Shown one piece after another: positions 34,081-50,033 of a DNA stretch of 64,000 nt; within the stretch, counting starts at the first letter, position 1; each line of letters opens with the position of its first letter. The DNA is from Populus alba (Eukaryota > Streptophyta > Magnoliopsida > Malpighiales > Salicaceae), in contig NC_133292.1 in NCBI RefSeq assembly GCF_005239225.2, forward strand, positions 8,714,985-8,778,984, given 5' to 3'. The notes under the pieces are model-generated. The model had not been told where the DNA came from, did not search any database, and saw only the letters and a program-made list of their open reading frames with translations. The translations under genes and the position numbers were made by a program.

Positions 34081-37000
34081 TCATGTTGATCTTTCGGTGG
34101 AGCTTTTTATCTGTTGAGAAGCTCTAACAATGTCTCCCCGAGTAATGATTCCAACCTTTGGTATTAAATTTGGAGACCAATTATAAATTACACACAGCAG
34201 ATAAGAAACAATAAAATGAGAATGAATCAAGAACATTGTTTACAATTCTTACCAGCTTTCCATCGTAATCTACCACTGGGAGTCGCCGATACTTTGTTTC
34301 AAGCAGCAACCTGGCATTAGATTTGAACAATAAGCATGTTTTTCAATTCTGATTGAAATTTCAATAGAATATGATTGCAAGATGAGAAACATTCAGAAAT
34401 TTAATGATGATCATTTAGATAAGCTTTTAATAAAGTTGGACAAAGAGAAAATGCATAACAGCTTCCCGAAGACAGTTTTTCATACGTTTAAGAAAGTACA
34501 AAACAGAACTTCTCATATTATAGGTTTAAACAGAGATGTCCTGGAAGAACAAAATATACACTAGAGTAGAAAGAGTTGATACCTAACAGCATCCTCTAGA
34601 TTGGTGGTTTCATAAACGACCAGAGGATTAGGTGTCATCAAATCACCAACAACTTTGCCGTTGTTCTTGATTAGCAGTTTCTGTAACTCCTTGAAAGTCT
34701 GCAACATTCGTCAAGAAATAGAAATTCAGCAGTGAGAAACATTTTGCCTAAAATGTTAAGTGAAATCCTGATTTTAGTTTATCTTGTACTTCTAACATCA
34801 AGCTCTTTATTATAGGCCTGGTTTTGTCCAGTAATAGCCAACAATGGAGAACTCTTGTTTATTGAGCAGTTGTATGGTCTCTATTAACTACTTGAAATCA
34901 CCATCACTACATCTACCCAAGAACCAGTATCTCCCTGCATTTAGGGAATTTGTCCAAGCAAAACTCATGCGAGACCAACCATTGAATTGTAGGACGGTGC
35001 TAAATGTAACAATTATTGATCAAACTATCAACCTTCCATCTTCTGCATTCTTTACTGCCAGTCATGTTGGATCAGAGTTTTGGCTTCTACCTCCCTACAG
35101 TACGAGTTGATGACTCATTGTGAACAAGCCCTGGTGCAGGAAGAAGTACTGAGCATCCCCTGATTGAATGCCGTGTCCTTGAAAAGGAGGGATGGCAGAC
35201 TTAAAAGGTCAAATTGTCTTATAGAGCCAATCCAATCTCTAGTTTCATTCAGAAACTTGGACTCGTAGCTATGGTATGGGCAACTGCAATGTTGGAAGGA
35301 CTTAGCCCCCACCCCCAAACTTCTTAGTCTGACAAAGAAACAGTCATAATCTGTTTGCTAATCATGGCCAGATAACCCTCTTAAACTTATAATATACCAC
35401 ATAATCACTTTTCTCGTGACCCCTAATCCTCCTTATCTTCAGGCCTAAAGGAAATACTGTGCTCAATTATTTCTGCTTGTTCATATATGCTTGGCGAGTA
35501 TAACAGCAAGTCTGTAACATTATTGGGAGTTGAAGGATGTTAACTATGAATTTCACAAACATAAAAGATTCAAATCGATCAAAATATCAAAATGTTTAAG
35601 AAAACAAAACCACAGACAAACATATGGAAGCATGCTTGAATATAAATACGAAATGCAAACATCTAGAATATGATAGAGAAACTCCATACTCACCTTCCAA
35701 GAACTATCAACATCAGGAAACAAGTTTGTTTCATTTTGACAGCTGCCTGATAGACACAGAGGAAAGAAATTAGTAGCAGTTTCACCACATTACGACATTA
35801 CAGGAATAACCATAATAGAAAACCAACTTCACAAAATTATAGAGCCAGTTTGTCAATGGAGAGCAATAATGAATGACAAAGCTTTTAAGATACCAATATT
35901 CAACCAACCAAAATATAATTGAAACTGAATTGATACAACATCCTTCCTGCTTTAGTCACTTGAGATTGGAAAGAATTACTTGACAAACAAGATCAAGAAT
36001 TATCATAATGTTTCCCAAATCAAAGGGATGAAGCAAATTCATTTCTTCTGTTGCAGACCAGAAGGACATGATTCCTTCCTGAATCCCCCATTACTGATTA
36101 TTCTTACTTGTCCCTTTTTTACACAAGTCTAGACTCTTGCAAACTAATGCTAGATTTGAGTTCTTCAATTGATGCCAAAGAGAGTTAGTATTATTTCCCC
36201 AGATAAGCCAGCAAATCTAGCAAATAAAATTAAGTTAGCACCTATTGTGCCATTTGCTTGTTTAAATTGTTATGGCCAACGATTCCTCGTGGTTTGAGAA
36301 ATTACTTGTTGCCAAGTTTCCTCAATACTACTTTAATGAAACTCCTCAAATCAAACTTTACATGGTTGAAAATCATGTGCGCTAGAAGAGCTTTTCTTGC
36401 GATTGAATGGCGAAAAAAAAAAAAACAAACAGATTCTTGCTTCCAGATGAAGAGGACAAAAATTCAAACAAGTAGATCAACTTTGTTTTTAAAAACCATA
36501 ACGATCTAATTCACAATCGTTCTCTAATCAGCTTGAGTATTCTCTTCTAAGGAAAAAGGAAAAGAAGATCAAACACAAAGAATATAGAAAAACATGAAAA
36601 CAAGGATTTTACGTCCAAATGGAAATTAGAAGCAGAGTCTCTCCACTACCTGAAATAGAACCGAGCACTAACAGGTCATAATCAGAAACAACACCAACCT
36701 GCAGCAAGTATAGACCTGGAATCAGTTCTTCATGCAACACAATCTCAAATAACTATAGATTCAGGTGCTGAATCTGTGCATGTTATCCTTCATTTTCAGG
36801 CACAATGAACATGTATATTTTACTACGTCCTCACACACTAGCTTTCGAGTTGAAGTCTTTGCCCCCTTTTATCATAAAATAATTCCAAGAACAGCAGCAT
36901 GCAAGCAAGACACTGGTAAACATGATTGGAGACAATATGACATGGGAATGGGATCACATGATGAAATGGAAATCTTACCAATTTCCAGTCATCATCAATG

Positions 37001-37515
37001 ACAGGAAACCCCGTTATTCTCTTCTCCACAAGAGCCTCCAATGCTGCAACGATATATCACGAGTCAACCAACCATAACAATTTACAACTAAACAATAAAT
37101 ATACCATTCAAGCTATAACTTGTAAGAAAAGGTAGCAATTACCGTCATCAACAGTTGTGTTGGCTTTAAACACATGTAAATCCTCCCTTTTGGTCATAAA
37201 ATCACCAACTATATGGATCTCACTTCTCGCCTACAATTATGTATAATAAAAAAAATCACTAAAAGGAGAAAAAAGAAGGAAAAGGTGGGTAAGTTAGTTA
37301 TGTACCGGAACAGAGTTTGCCACAGTAGACAAGGCAACGGTTACAGAAGAACGGTTAGGTGATCGCTCGGAGGAGTGAAAACGACAACGCTTTGATCTGG
37401 GAGTCTTGGAAACAAAAAGAGAAGGTGGCGGTGACTGATTATTATTATTATTAGAATTAGAATTAAAACAGAGTGAGGGGGGCAGAGAAAGTAATGTGTT
37501 TGCGACAGAAGCCAT
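34081..37515 (-). CDS. CBSX2: CBSX1/CBSX2-like plastid CBS-domain protein (8 exons)
   Basis: Exons in gene order: 37515-37306, 37230-37143, 37043-36979, 36698-36650, 35746-35694, 34698-34583, 34310-34253, 34155-34081, all with GT-AG introns and continuous phase, giving 237 residues, the usual size. A Ser/Asn-rich chloroplast transit peptide fills exon 1. Two CBS domains follow: the first around VGDFMTKREDLHVFKANTTV ... RITGFPVIDDDWKLVGVVSDYDL, the second around VVGDLMTPNPLVVYETTNLE ... KYRRLPVVDYDGKLVGIITRGDI. Family knowledge: plastid CBSX proteins bind adenosine nucleotides and activate thioredoxins, which regulates redox balance and H2O2, and through it jasmonate output and lignification. 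The frame is open upstream of 37515 but only from TTG, so the ATG at 37515 is chosen. The stop TGA is at 34083-34081. It is divergent to the poly(A)-binding protein gene with a 5.4-kb gap. Confidence 0.93.
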
Positions 37516-37861
37516 GAAGCAAAGCAGAAGCAGAAGATTATAGTTGTGATTAAACAAACTAATGAGTTTTGTCCGAAAAAAAATAAAATTGGAACGTATT
37601 AAAAAATTCTGAAAATAAGGATTCCAAGTAAGATTTGAAGCGGAGTAGATGCAGCGAGAGGTGGGGTTAAATAGCTCTGTTTCGTGAAAGGAGGAAGAAA
37701 TTTGAGACTTTTAGAGGGGAGATGGAATCCAGTGGAAGGCGCCAATTGGTTGGTGAGGACTTTTCTTTAATTAACTACATGGACCCCACACAGCTTACGT
37801 CCTCCTCATTCAACCCTTTGGTGGATTTTCTCTCTAGTATATTATTATTTTTTCGGTTTGA

Positions 37862-37863
<2 letters not shown>

Positions 37864-37904
<41 letters not shown>
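37864..37904. repeat. (AT)20 microsatellite
   Basis: Uninterrupted alternating AT about 350 bases upstream of the CBSX ATG, in its promoter region. Probably length-variable between individuals. Confidence 0.9.
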
Positions 37905-37906
<2 letters not shown>

Positions 37907-40023
37907 TTAATAAATAAAGAAAATGAGATTTTTTATGTCCTTTTGTAGCTTTTTATTTTTGTAAAATCCTGATAAAATTGATAAGTCATATCTTTCTCGT
38001 GATGAAAAGAGGCGGCAACTGTGAACACGGCGTGTGGCTGAGTCTGTTCATTTTTCAACGTTGTAATTTTCAAAGCCTTTGATGACAAAACAAAAACGAA
38101 AAACAATTAGCGTATCTTCCTATTTCGCTATCAGGGGGAACGTGTGTGCTTTGTCCTTTGGATTGTTTTTAAAAAAAAAAATTTTTTTTAATAATGTTTT
38201 CTAGTTTTAATATTAATATATTAAAAAACCTAAAAACATATTTATTTAATATTTCTTCACGAAATTTTATTTTTTTTCACTCGAAAGACATGGCTTTTCT
38301 TCGTTGTATTTTCGACCTCACGAATTCGAAAACCCAGTTCCGGCCATGTCTCTCGAACTCAAACAACGACGAAGGAGTATACTATGAAATATGGATACTT
38401 GTCAGTTATGCTCGAACTTTAAAAATAATAAAATACGATATTACATTATTAGACATCCGAGAATACTTTGACAATGCTTGTAAGTGCCTCGCATGGCCGT
38501 CATCAGTCCATGACATGATTCTTATGGGCAAGAATAATAAATAAAATTCAAATCTTAACATCCTTGTTGTGGATGCTATCTGAGCTAGTCTGTTGTTTCA
38601 TTGTATTTTAACTTTTTTCAATATTTATTATTTATTATTTTCCCTTGTAATGTTTATTTATTTTTTCAATCTCATCTGGAATCAGTTATTTTTTTAATTA
38701 AACTTTGATCTTTCATTTTATTCCACTTTGGCATAAATTTTAATTTTAATTTCAAAGTTATGTTAAAAAAAATCTCATTTGATAATGTTTCAAAATCCAA
38801 AATATATAAATAATAGGTTATTTAGTGTTTTGGATAGTTATTAATTGATATTTTTAAGTACTTAGATATTGTCTTTTTATTCTCACGAATTCCGGACTAA
38901 TGGTAAGAGATTGAGTGTTTGCAAATACAGTCTCAGCCAGAAAACTTAAAGACCTTCCATTAATAGAATGAGTATATATGAAAAAATATATATATCTTGT
39001 ATATCCTTGAATTCAAAGAACAAAAATATTTGTTATTAAATTTTAAGTTAATTAATGTTCTAAAATCTATAAAAATTTATATTACAGGATAAAAAATTAT
39101 GAAACCTTACTTGAATGGTTAAAGAGGTGTTTGTATCCCTAAACTTTATCATTTTCATAAAAATGAATGACTTGAAAGTTTTTTATTTTTTGATGATATT
39201 AATAAAAAAATAATATATATTAATAAAATAGTAAGTATAGTAGGTATCTCAATAAACGTTGTATACCTATAAGTATATAAAAATCATTACATCAATACAA
39301 TTATTATTCTAGATGGAGAAGTATGATATTTCATCATATCTTTATACTTTTATTCAAGGAAATCATTTAGGATTATACACATGGCCTTAAAATGTGGTAA
39401 TAGTTGAATCCAAATGTTTTGGGTTTAAAATATTTGTCAATCCCACGTTATTTTAAATCTAACTAATTGCGAAGTCCAAGCTTTTTGAATTTAACATGCT
39501 CGTCAGACCCAAATTGCATGGGCTTAACCAATTTTCAGGCTTATATTTTTTTTTTATTTAAAAAATATTTTAACTAAATATTTTATCTCGTCGTTAATAT
39601 AACTCAAAAGGTAAAATAAAAGAAATTGAAATTAAAATAAAAATAAAAATTAAGCAAGGATATTTTCCCAATAAAATAAATATGTAAAAAAAGGTTTTTT
39701 TTTTTTCATCAACACTATCTAGAAGTCTTATGATGGCACAAGGAAAAAACTAAGCTAAAAATTACTATAAAAATATTTGTTTTTAAAAAATACTAACCAC
39801 CATCGTTGATGTCTCTTATACACTATTTTACTAGCATATCATATTTACGCTTTCTATCAAATTTCTGATTAAAATCTCGAACGAAAAATCTAAAAAAAAA
39901 ATCTCATATGAATGTCATGGTAGCTTGAGTATAAGCTAATTCTAACATCACCTGGAGCGTGATTAATTCAGATGTGCTATTTCACGATAACACTCAAACA
40001 AGAAGGGGGTAAAGTATCAAAAT

Positions 40024-40300
40024 CATAGTTTTGAAATCTGATGCAGCTGGCGGGTTAACTTGAAATTCAGTTAATTTAGAATTGAAATAATAACAAGTTT
40101 TTTAAAAAATAAAAAAGGTAAAATTCAGAGTGACCCGTCGAGTTGACCCAGCAACTCGGTAAAAAAATTGGTTGCAATCTATTAATTTTTTTTATTAAAA
40201 TAACATTATTTTAATTTTTTTATTAAATATCAACCTAAATAACTTGTTCAAAACCTGATCACCCGGTAAACATGTTCAAGGATTTCTCGATAAGCTAACT
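40024..40300. mobile_element. Decayed CATAGTT-type hAT-like fragment
   Basis: CATAGTTTTGAAATCTG at 40024 matches the terminus of the element at 5567-6962 at most positions; downstream words such as GGCGGGTTAACTTG, GTGACCCGTCGAGTTGACCC and CTGATCACCCGGTAAAC are decayed CCCGGGTC-type subterminal motifs. The right border and target duplication could not be found. Confidence 0.45.
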
Positions 40301-42523
40301 CCCCGGAGTTTTATTATATTTGTTTTGATAAAAAAGCTCAACTTCTATTGATTTTATAGTTTGTATTAATTTCAAATTATTTATTTAAATAATATCAAGA
40401 CATCTCATAACTTTCATGGGTGGAACTGTACATACCCGATGAAAATAAACCACTGCCATGGTGGCCACAATCCAGCGATCGTGCCTCTTGGTGTAATCAA
40501 CTTGTGCACGAGGAAACCGATCGATTAAGGGATTGACAGCCATGAAAGCTCTTCTTCTTTTCTCCCCTTTTTTTAAAAAAGATTTGCTACCCTTTCTTTC
40601 TTAGTGGCTAAGTCGGGCATTTTTAAATTATTTTGTAAAATGTAACCAGTTACTTGCTAGCATGACAATATGATATCTGACTAATTTTGAGGGATGTGCT
40701 TATTTTTTTAAATATTATTAGTTTGAATTTTATAAACTTTAAAGATATTAAAAATTTATATGGTTATTAATTTTAGAAATTTATAAAATTAGTTAAAATA
40801 CATGTAAACTGGCCTAAACATCTATTTAATTTAATTTTAAAAAATATAATATTTTGACTCGCTAATTATCCTGTAAGCATCCACGTCGACGTTATGTTAA
40901 TATGCACGTTGATGTATGTTAATATAACACGAGAATGATTTATGAAGTATTTCGAAAATGAAACGAGTTAAAATCACGACAGACCACCTGCCTGCGAGCA
41001 GACCTCCATTCAAGCTGTTTAGTAGATCTTTTTGCTCGATCGATACCGTGAGTTGCTCTGTTTAAATATATTTTTCATTTAACTATATAGTAATTAAAAT
41101 AGATATATGCAAGGAAGACAATAATTTAAACTGTGAAAAAACATTCAGTCAAAAATTCTTCACGTTTTTGTTTTTTTTTAATTTCGATGACAACATGGGT
41201 TCTTACTAGCAGTATAATTTCTGGAATAAAATCTAAAAGTAGTTAAAATAAATATTTGTAAAAGTCTAAATGATTTGAATTAAAAAATAAAATATATCTC
41301 TTTAATAAACTTTTTTTTTTTTTATTATTCATGCATTTCTTTTTTATCTCTGTGAAAACACGTCGATTTTTACTATAAACATTATTTTTTAAGTAAAAAA
41401 TTATCTTCATCTTAAAAACAAGCTTAATTAAGAGAAATTTAAAAAAATCATGAATTGATAATTTTTACATGCATTTATGAAAACAAATAAGAGAATAGTA
41501 GATTTGAGAAAATCATGTGAAAAATATATAATAATAGAATAAATTTTTTATTGTTGTTGAATATCCGTGTCATTTTTAAAAAAAAATTCTGCATATTAGA
41601 TTTATATGTAATTATCCATGAATTAATTGTTAATATTACCATAAAACAACTCTAATTTTATTTAAAAACCATGAAATAATTAGATAATTATTTAATGTTC
41701 ATTTTAATAATTTTATTTAAAGATAATTTCATGCAATAAAATGAAAAAATTATTCATTTATTTCCTTTTTTATTTCTATACAAAAATTAGGATCTTGAAA
41801 GAAACTTTTAATAAAAAATTTAATGAATGATAACTTTTACGTGCTTTTATGATAAAACAAAGTATAATAAAATTGATAAAATTATTGAAAATTAAAAGCA
41901 AAAGAATAATAAAATATATATTTTATTCTAGTTGAATACCTATAGGAAATTGTTTAAAAATTCTACATGTTATTTTTCATATATAATTATTTATAAAGTA
42001 ATGATTAATATTACCATGAAACTATAATTTTATTTTAAAACAATGACACAATCAAATATTTTTATTTAAAAATATTTCTATTCTAGAATAAAATATAAAA
42101 AATAAAAAAATTAAGGATTATTAAAAAAATCAGGCACGAATTGATGACCGACGTTCCTATTTTCTTATAAAATAAAAAGGTGATGATCACCCGCTTTATT
42201 ATTATTATTAGTTCAAACAACTTATTAAGGCAGTCAAGGATCTTTATTCCGAATTTTCCATTTTCTTCCTTCTTTGAATTTATTTCCAGATGCACCCTAA
42301 TTTCAACTAGGAAGTAGGAACAGTCAATTAGTTCTCACTTCTTACCGTTACGGTAAAAAAGAAATTCAAACTGAAGCACTCTTTCATTTCAGACACCAAC
42401 TACCACACGCGCTCTCACGTCGCGCGTCAATATCTCCTTATCCTATCAGTTACCCACTTTACCTCAAATCTAGACCCCACAAACTATCAAATCCAATGGC
42501 TGATATCTCTCCATCACACAATC

Positions 42524-42532
42524 TTAGGGTTT
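42524..42532 (+). promoter_or_regulatory. Telo-box in the PABP promoter
   Basis: TTAGGGTTT, reverse complement of the AAACCCTAA telo-box, 16 bases upstream of the TATA box of the poly(A)-binding protein gene. Telo-boxes are enriched in promoters of plant translation-machinery genes, which fits this gene. Function here is inference. Confidence 0.5.
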
Positions 42533-42547
42533 TCACATAACCCTCTC

Positions 42548-42555
42548 TATATAAT
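42548..42555 (+). promoter_or_regulatory. TATA box of the PABP gene
   Basis: TATATAAT in a C/T-rich context, about 330 bases upstream of the ATG at 42882. It predicts a start near 42580 and a leader of roughly 300 bases that is CT-rich first and A-rich later. Confidence 0.6.
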
Positions 42556-42700
42556 CCCCTTTAAGCCCCCTAGAGCTCTTCCTTTATTTACTGCAGCCCC
42601 CGCCACTGCACCCTCTCTCAATATCATCGCCGCCCCGCCACAACCTCTCTCATCCGGCGGCCAATATCCTCTCCTCCTCCACCCCCTTCCCTCTCCTCCA

Positions 42701-42740
42701 CAAAAATAAAAAAAAAAAGCAAAAAGAAAAAAGAAAAAAA
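42701..42740 (+). promoter_or_regulatory. A-rich tract in the PABP 5' leader
   Basis: About 40 bases consisting almost only of A with single G, T or C interruptions, placed inside the predicted 5' UTR of the poly(A)-binding protein gene. In animals and yeast, PABP mRNAs carry such tracts in the leader, and the protein binds them to repress its own translation. The same autoregulation here is a plausible inference, not shown. Confidence 0.5.
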
Positions 42741-42806
42741 TCTAAACTTCTCTCCAGGACATTTTATCGAAGAGTTGGTGTGTGTGTTTTTTTATTGTCG
42801 TAATAA

Positions 42807-46449
<3,643 letters not shown>

Positions 46450-46937
46450 GTAGAGCTTGGGCATGGTTTTTGAAATGCCGGATGTGAAATCCATTCTAGA
46501 TATGGTTTTGATGCATTTTAGACTTTGATTGCTTGGTAGCTTAGGCACCGGTTTTGGCTTGATTATTGAGTTTCTTTCACAAGTTATGTGGATGTTTTAT
46601 GCTTTAATTTTTGTTATGCGAGTGACAAATTTCCGTTGCTTTAATTCCTTCGAATGATGCCATGATCCTGTTTCAGCTTATGTAGCCCATGCTGGATTAA
46701 TTGTATTCTGGGCTGGTGGCGGCCCATTTTGTACCTGGAGAAGCCCAGGATTTTTACTTTCCCAATCATACACGCTAACAAATCATCCTTATCCTGCAAA
46801 AAGGAGATTTTAGAAAATAACCAAAAAATAACATTTCGGCTAGGTAATTTTTCTTACATCAACCCCCGAGCCCAGGTATCATATGCAGCTTTGAGTGCTA
46901 GAAGAAAAGCGCCTGTACCCGTTAAGAAGTTATTTAC

Positions 46938-47040
46938 ATGGTTAGAAACCCGGGGTTGATTCAGCTAGTGGGCGGGTACCCGGGGGTTGATTCAGCTAGC
47001 GGGCGGGTTTTGGGTTATATGGGTTGTTTTAGGTAATTCA
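46938..47040. mobile_element. Truncated end of a CATAGTT-type hAT-like element
   Basis: CATGGTTAGAAACCCGG at 46938 parallels CATAGTTTTGAAACCCG of the intact element at 5567-6962 and is followed by GGGCGGGT/CGGGTTTTGGGTT words. No right end or target duplication seen. Confidence 0.45.
46949..47009. repeat. 30-bp GC-rich tandem duplication
   Basis: Two near-identical units, 46949-46978 and 46979-47009, each reading CCCGGGG then TTGATTCAGCTAG, then (T/C)GGGCGGGT; one extra G and one or two substitutions separate them. It lies inside the transposon-end fragment at 46938. Confidence 0.85.
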
Positions 47041-47955
47041 AATCAATTTAAAAAAACAAAAACATAAAATAAAATATATTTAAAGTTTTAATATTTCATA
47101 TACAAAATTACAAAATAATTTATATAAATATATTATAGACTTAAAATGTAAATAATAAAATTTTAAAATAATTAAAATTTAAAAGATATATATAAATAAA
47201 AGTGCTTCAAATTTTACGTTAAAAAAAACTTTTTTTTTTAATATATATTAAAAATCTTAAAATCTCATATTAAAAAAAATAAAACATTCTAGTATTTATA
47301 TAATTAACTTTAAAATAAGTTAACAATCAATTAAAAAATATACAAAAAAGAAAAGGATTAATCAGGAAAAAAAACACATTTAAAGAAAAAAAAAACAAAG
47401 TCTCTATCCATCCAGCGGGTTGAATGGCTTTTTCCAGGGCAATTACTGGCTCGGTTTTAAAATGAAATAAACTAGGTAATGATCGACAGCCACTACCAGA
47501 GCCAGGTTACAACCATTTCCCCTCTTCATTCCAAAGAAATTATCAGAGGTGAACATAATCCTGCCACGCTTTAGAAATCAAGTAAAGTTTATACCAAAAG
47601 ATCCCTGGAGAGATAGCTGACATGAAATGGCCGGTCCGGTTTTGAGATATGGATCGAAAGCAATTCGTGGTTGCATCGAATTTAACAAGGGATGACTGGG
47701 TTTTCCGCAATCATCAAGCATTTGCATACAGCAAATAAACGAGTATACACGTTGAACAGAATTTCATTGAAATGAAACACTTGGGATGTTCTCTCTCCTA
47801 AATTTCTAATCTGACATGTATAATATGCACAAAAACAACTCTAAAGTCACAAGCACGTTTTGAAAAACTCCCGATGGCACATCCTGTTGACATCACGAGG
47901 CTATGGATCCCACCACTGGTTATCAGCCTCGGCAGCATTCAAACTAGTGCATAAA

Positions 47956-49986
47956 TTATTCCTCTCGAATAGCACGTCTTAATCTTATTCCTCCTACTTC
48001 AACTTCTCCAATCAAACCCGTGCCCTGAGAATTTGAAATCTGTGCTTCTGAGGAAGTCCCTGCCTCATTCTGCCGCTTCTCTGTATACTCTCCATAGTTA
48101 TGAAGCCTGCGACCAATGAGATAGCGATCATCGCGAATGGAATTGTGAAGGTTGGTGAACCAGACATGAAATCTCTTGGCACAAAAGCACAGCAGGCTGA
48201 AGCAGAGGCATCCCAGCCATGCAAATCGGTACACCGCTGAGTTCACTGCTAATGGGTACCCGAGAACAGGAAATACTCCTCTTGACAAGACATAAGGTAC
48301 ACACAAGGCTGTTAGCAGCTTCATTATTATTGGGAAAACAATCTCCTGCAGTACCCAAAGGCCTTGCAGCCTTGAGAAACCATCTTCTCTCACCCTTTCG
48401 AATTTTATTCTCCAACTTTCATCCACCAGCGGCATCATCTGGTCCAACATTACCTGTTCAAGCACAAGATTCAATGCTGAGAAAAGAGAACTCCTTCAAA
48501 GATTCTTTTTCAGTTCATAACTTGGATATCTACATATCACATTCAAATCAAAACCTTCTATCTTTTTAGAAAAAGAGAAGGTTCCCACATAATATATGAA
48601 ACAGAAATCATTTTGATACCACTACTGTCACGATCCCAACCAACCATGATACTACCCACCTTTCGCTCTACAATCTTAATGGCAGTAAGGCGATGCTCGG
48701 ATAAATCATCAGTGTATTTATTACATGTCACTGTATGGAAATTATGGTAGCATGCAGCAGAATAGGGATGAACGAAATAAGCATTTTGCTAATCCCCAAT
48801 ATTTAAGAGGGACTGCACAATTTGATAACTCACCAGCCGAGTCCATATCTTGAGAAAGATGAGCCCTAATGCCCAATCCTGATATAGAAGGAAAACAGGG
48901 CTTTCATCTACAGGCACCCGCATAGGCACAATTACCAAAAGCTCGAATAGCAGCCCAATCAATACTGGAATAACAAAAATCTGGACAACAAAAAGCAATT
49001 TTAAGTGTTGAGAGTCAAAGAGTTCCTGTATATGAGAAACATAAACCATAACATACCCATATTGACAATAGAGCCGAGCTCTTGAGAACAATGCTGCACC
49101 ACTTCCAGATTTGGCTAAACAAAACTGTTGCCCTCTTTGTTCTAATTTGCTCAATTGAGTATCTTGCTCCAGCTAAAGCAGTCCAAATGACGTAACTTCC
49201 AATTACAAAAGCATATAGATCTGAATAAAGAAATAGAACAAGAAAAAATCAGCGTTCTCATCCAAATGCATGGTGCAAAAGGACAGCTAAGCAAATTCAA
49301 TCAATTACCATTGCACTTGATGCCATGAGTTATTGGCAGAAGAGGAATGGCATTGAAAAGAGCACGCCCAAGTGATATTGGAACAACTATCAACGTGGAG
49401 TTGAACATAAGTAGAGTCATCCATGCCACCACCAGCAAGAGGACAATCCGTAGAACAAAGCTGTACCTGCTAAAAGATGAAAGTGCAATATCAGGAAGCA
49501 AGAAATGCAGCTTGTCCCAGTGACCATAATTAAGTGCAACAACAAATAAACGATGGTAAAAGTATTAAAGTGATAAATAATGCATCGTTAATAGAAAGTC
49601 TTGGCAGTTGATGGTGCACAGAATTGCAATACCAATAGGCACTAGAGGATTAAAGAGTAAAACAATGCATAATATAATAACATAATCCATCATAAAATCA
49701 TAAGATATCCATGGAATGCCACACAGCAGAACACAAGGATATCATGAAAATATTCTGAAGACCTAAAGATAAAGGCTCTTTCTGCCCTTGCATTTAAGAT
49801 TTTTAGAACAAACATTGATCTATAAGATAGCAGCAATGTCACGGGGTGATGGAATAATGGCACACAGATGTACTGCCAGTAGATGTCATAGAGGTAGCCT
49901 TATGAAAGAGTAGAATAACTTCCAATTCTTTTGCTATCAGAAAAATAGAAATCAGAAGGGTAATGGATAATGTACAGGTAAAAGGG

Positions 49987-50033
<47 letters not shown>

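Larger units (their letters stand above)
37516..42523. other. 5-kb intergenic region between CBSX and PABP, no gene
   Basis: Bidirectional promoter space plus AT-rich DNA. Contains an AT microsatellite (37864-37904), a decayed CATAGTT-type transposon end at 40024, and long A/T-rich stretches with degenerate repeats (41280-42060, where AAAATTATTCAT/TTAATGAATGATAA-like words recur). The 116-codon frame at 38194-38544 has no family signature and AT-driven codon use; I do not call it a gene. Confidence 0.5.
46450..47955. other. 3' flanks of PABP and SUD1 with AT-rich middle
   Basis: The two genes converge here. Bases 46450-46700 look like the PABP 3' UTR, 47760-47955 the SUD1 3' UTR. Between them: a CATGGTTAGAAACCCGG transposon-like terminus at 46938, a 30-bp tandem duplication at 46949-47009, and AT-rich DNA. 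Confidence 0.5.

Noticed and set aside
36258..36509. Open frame inside a CBSX intron
   Set aside because: Lies wholly within the intron between exons 4 and 5, has no domain, and ends in A-rich sequence.
37516..37557. N-terminal extension of the CBSX protein
   Set aside because: It would start at TTG; the ATG at 37515 gives a normal transit peptide and the usual length.
38194..38544. 116-codon open frame between CBSX and PABP
   Set aside because: AT-driven codon use, no domain, no splice or promoter context, and it begins inside a low-complexity A/T stretch.
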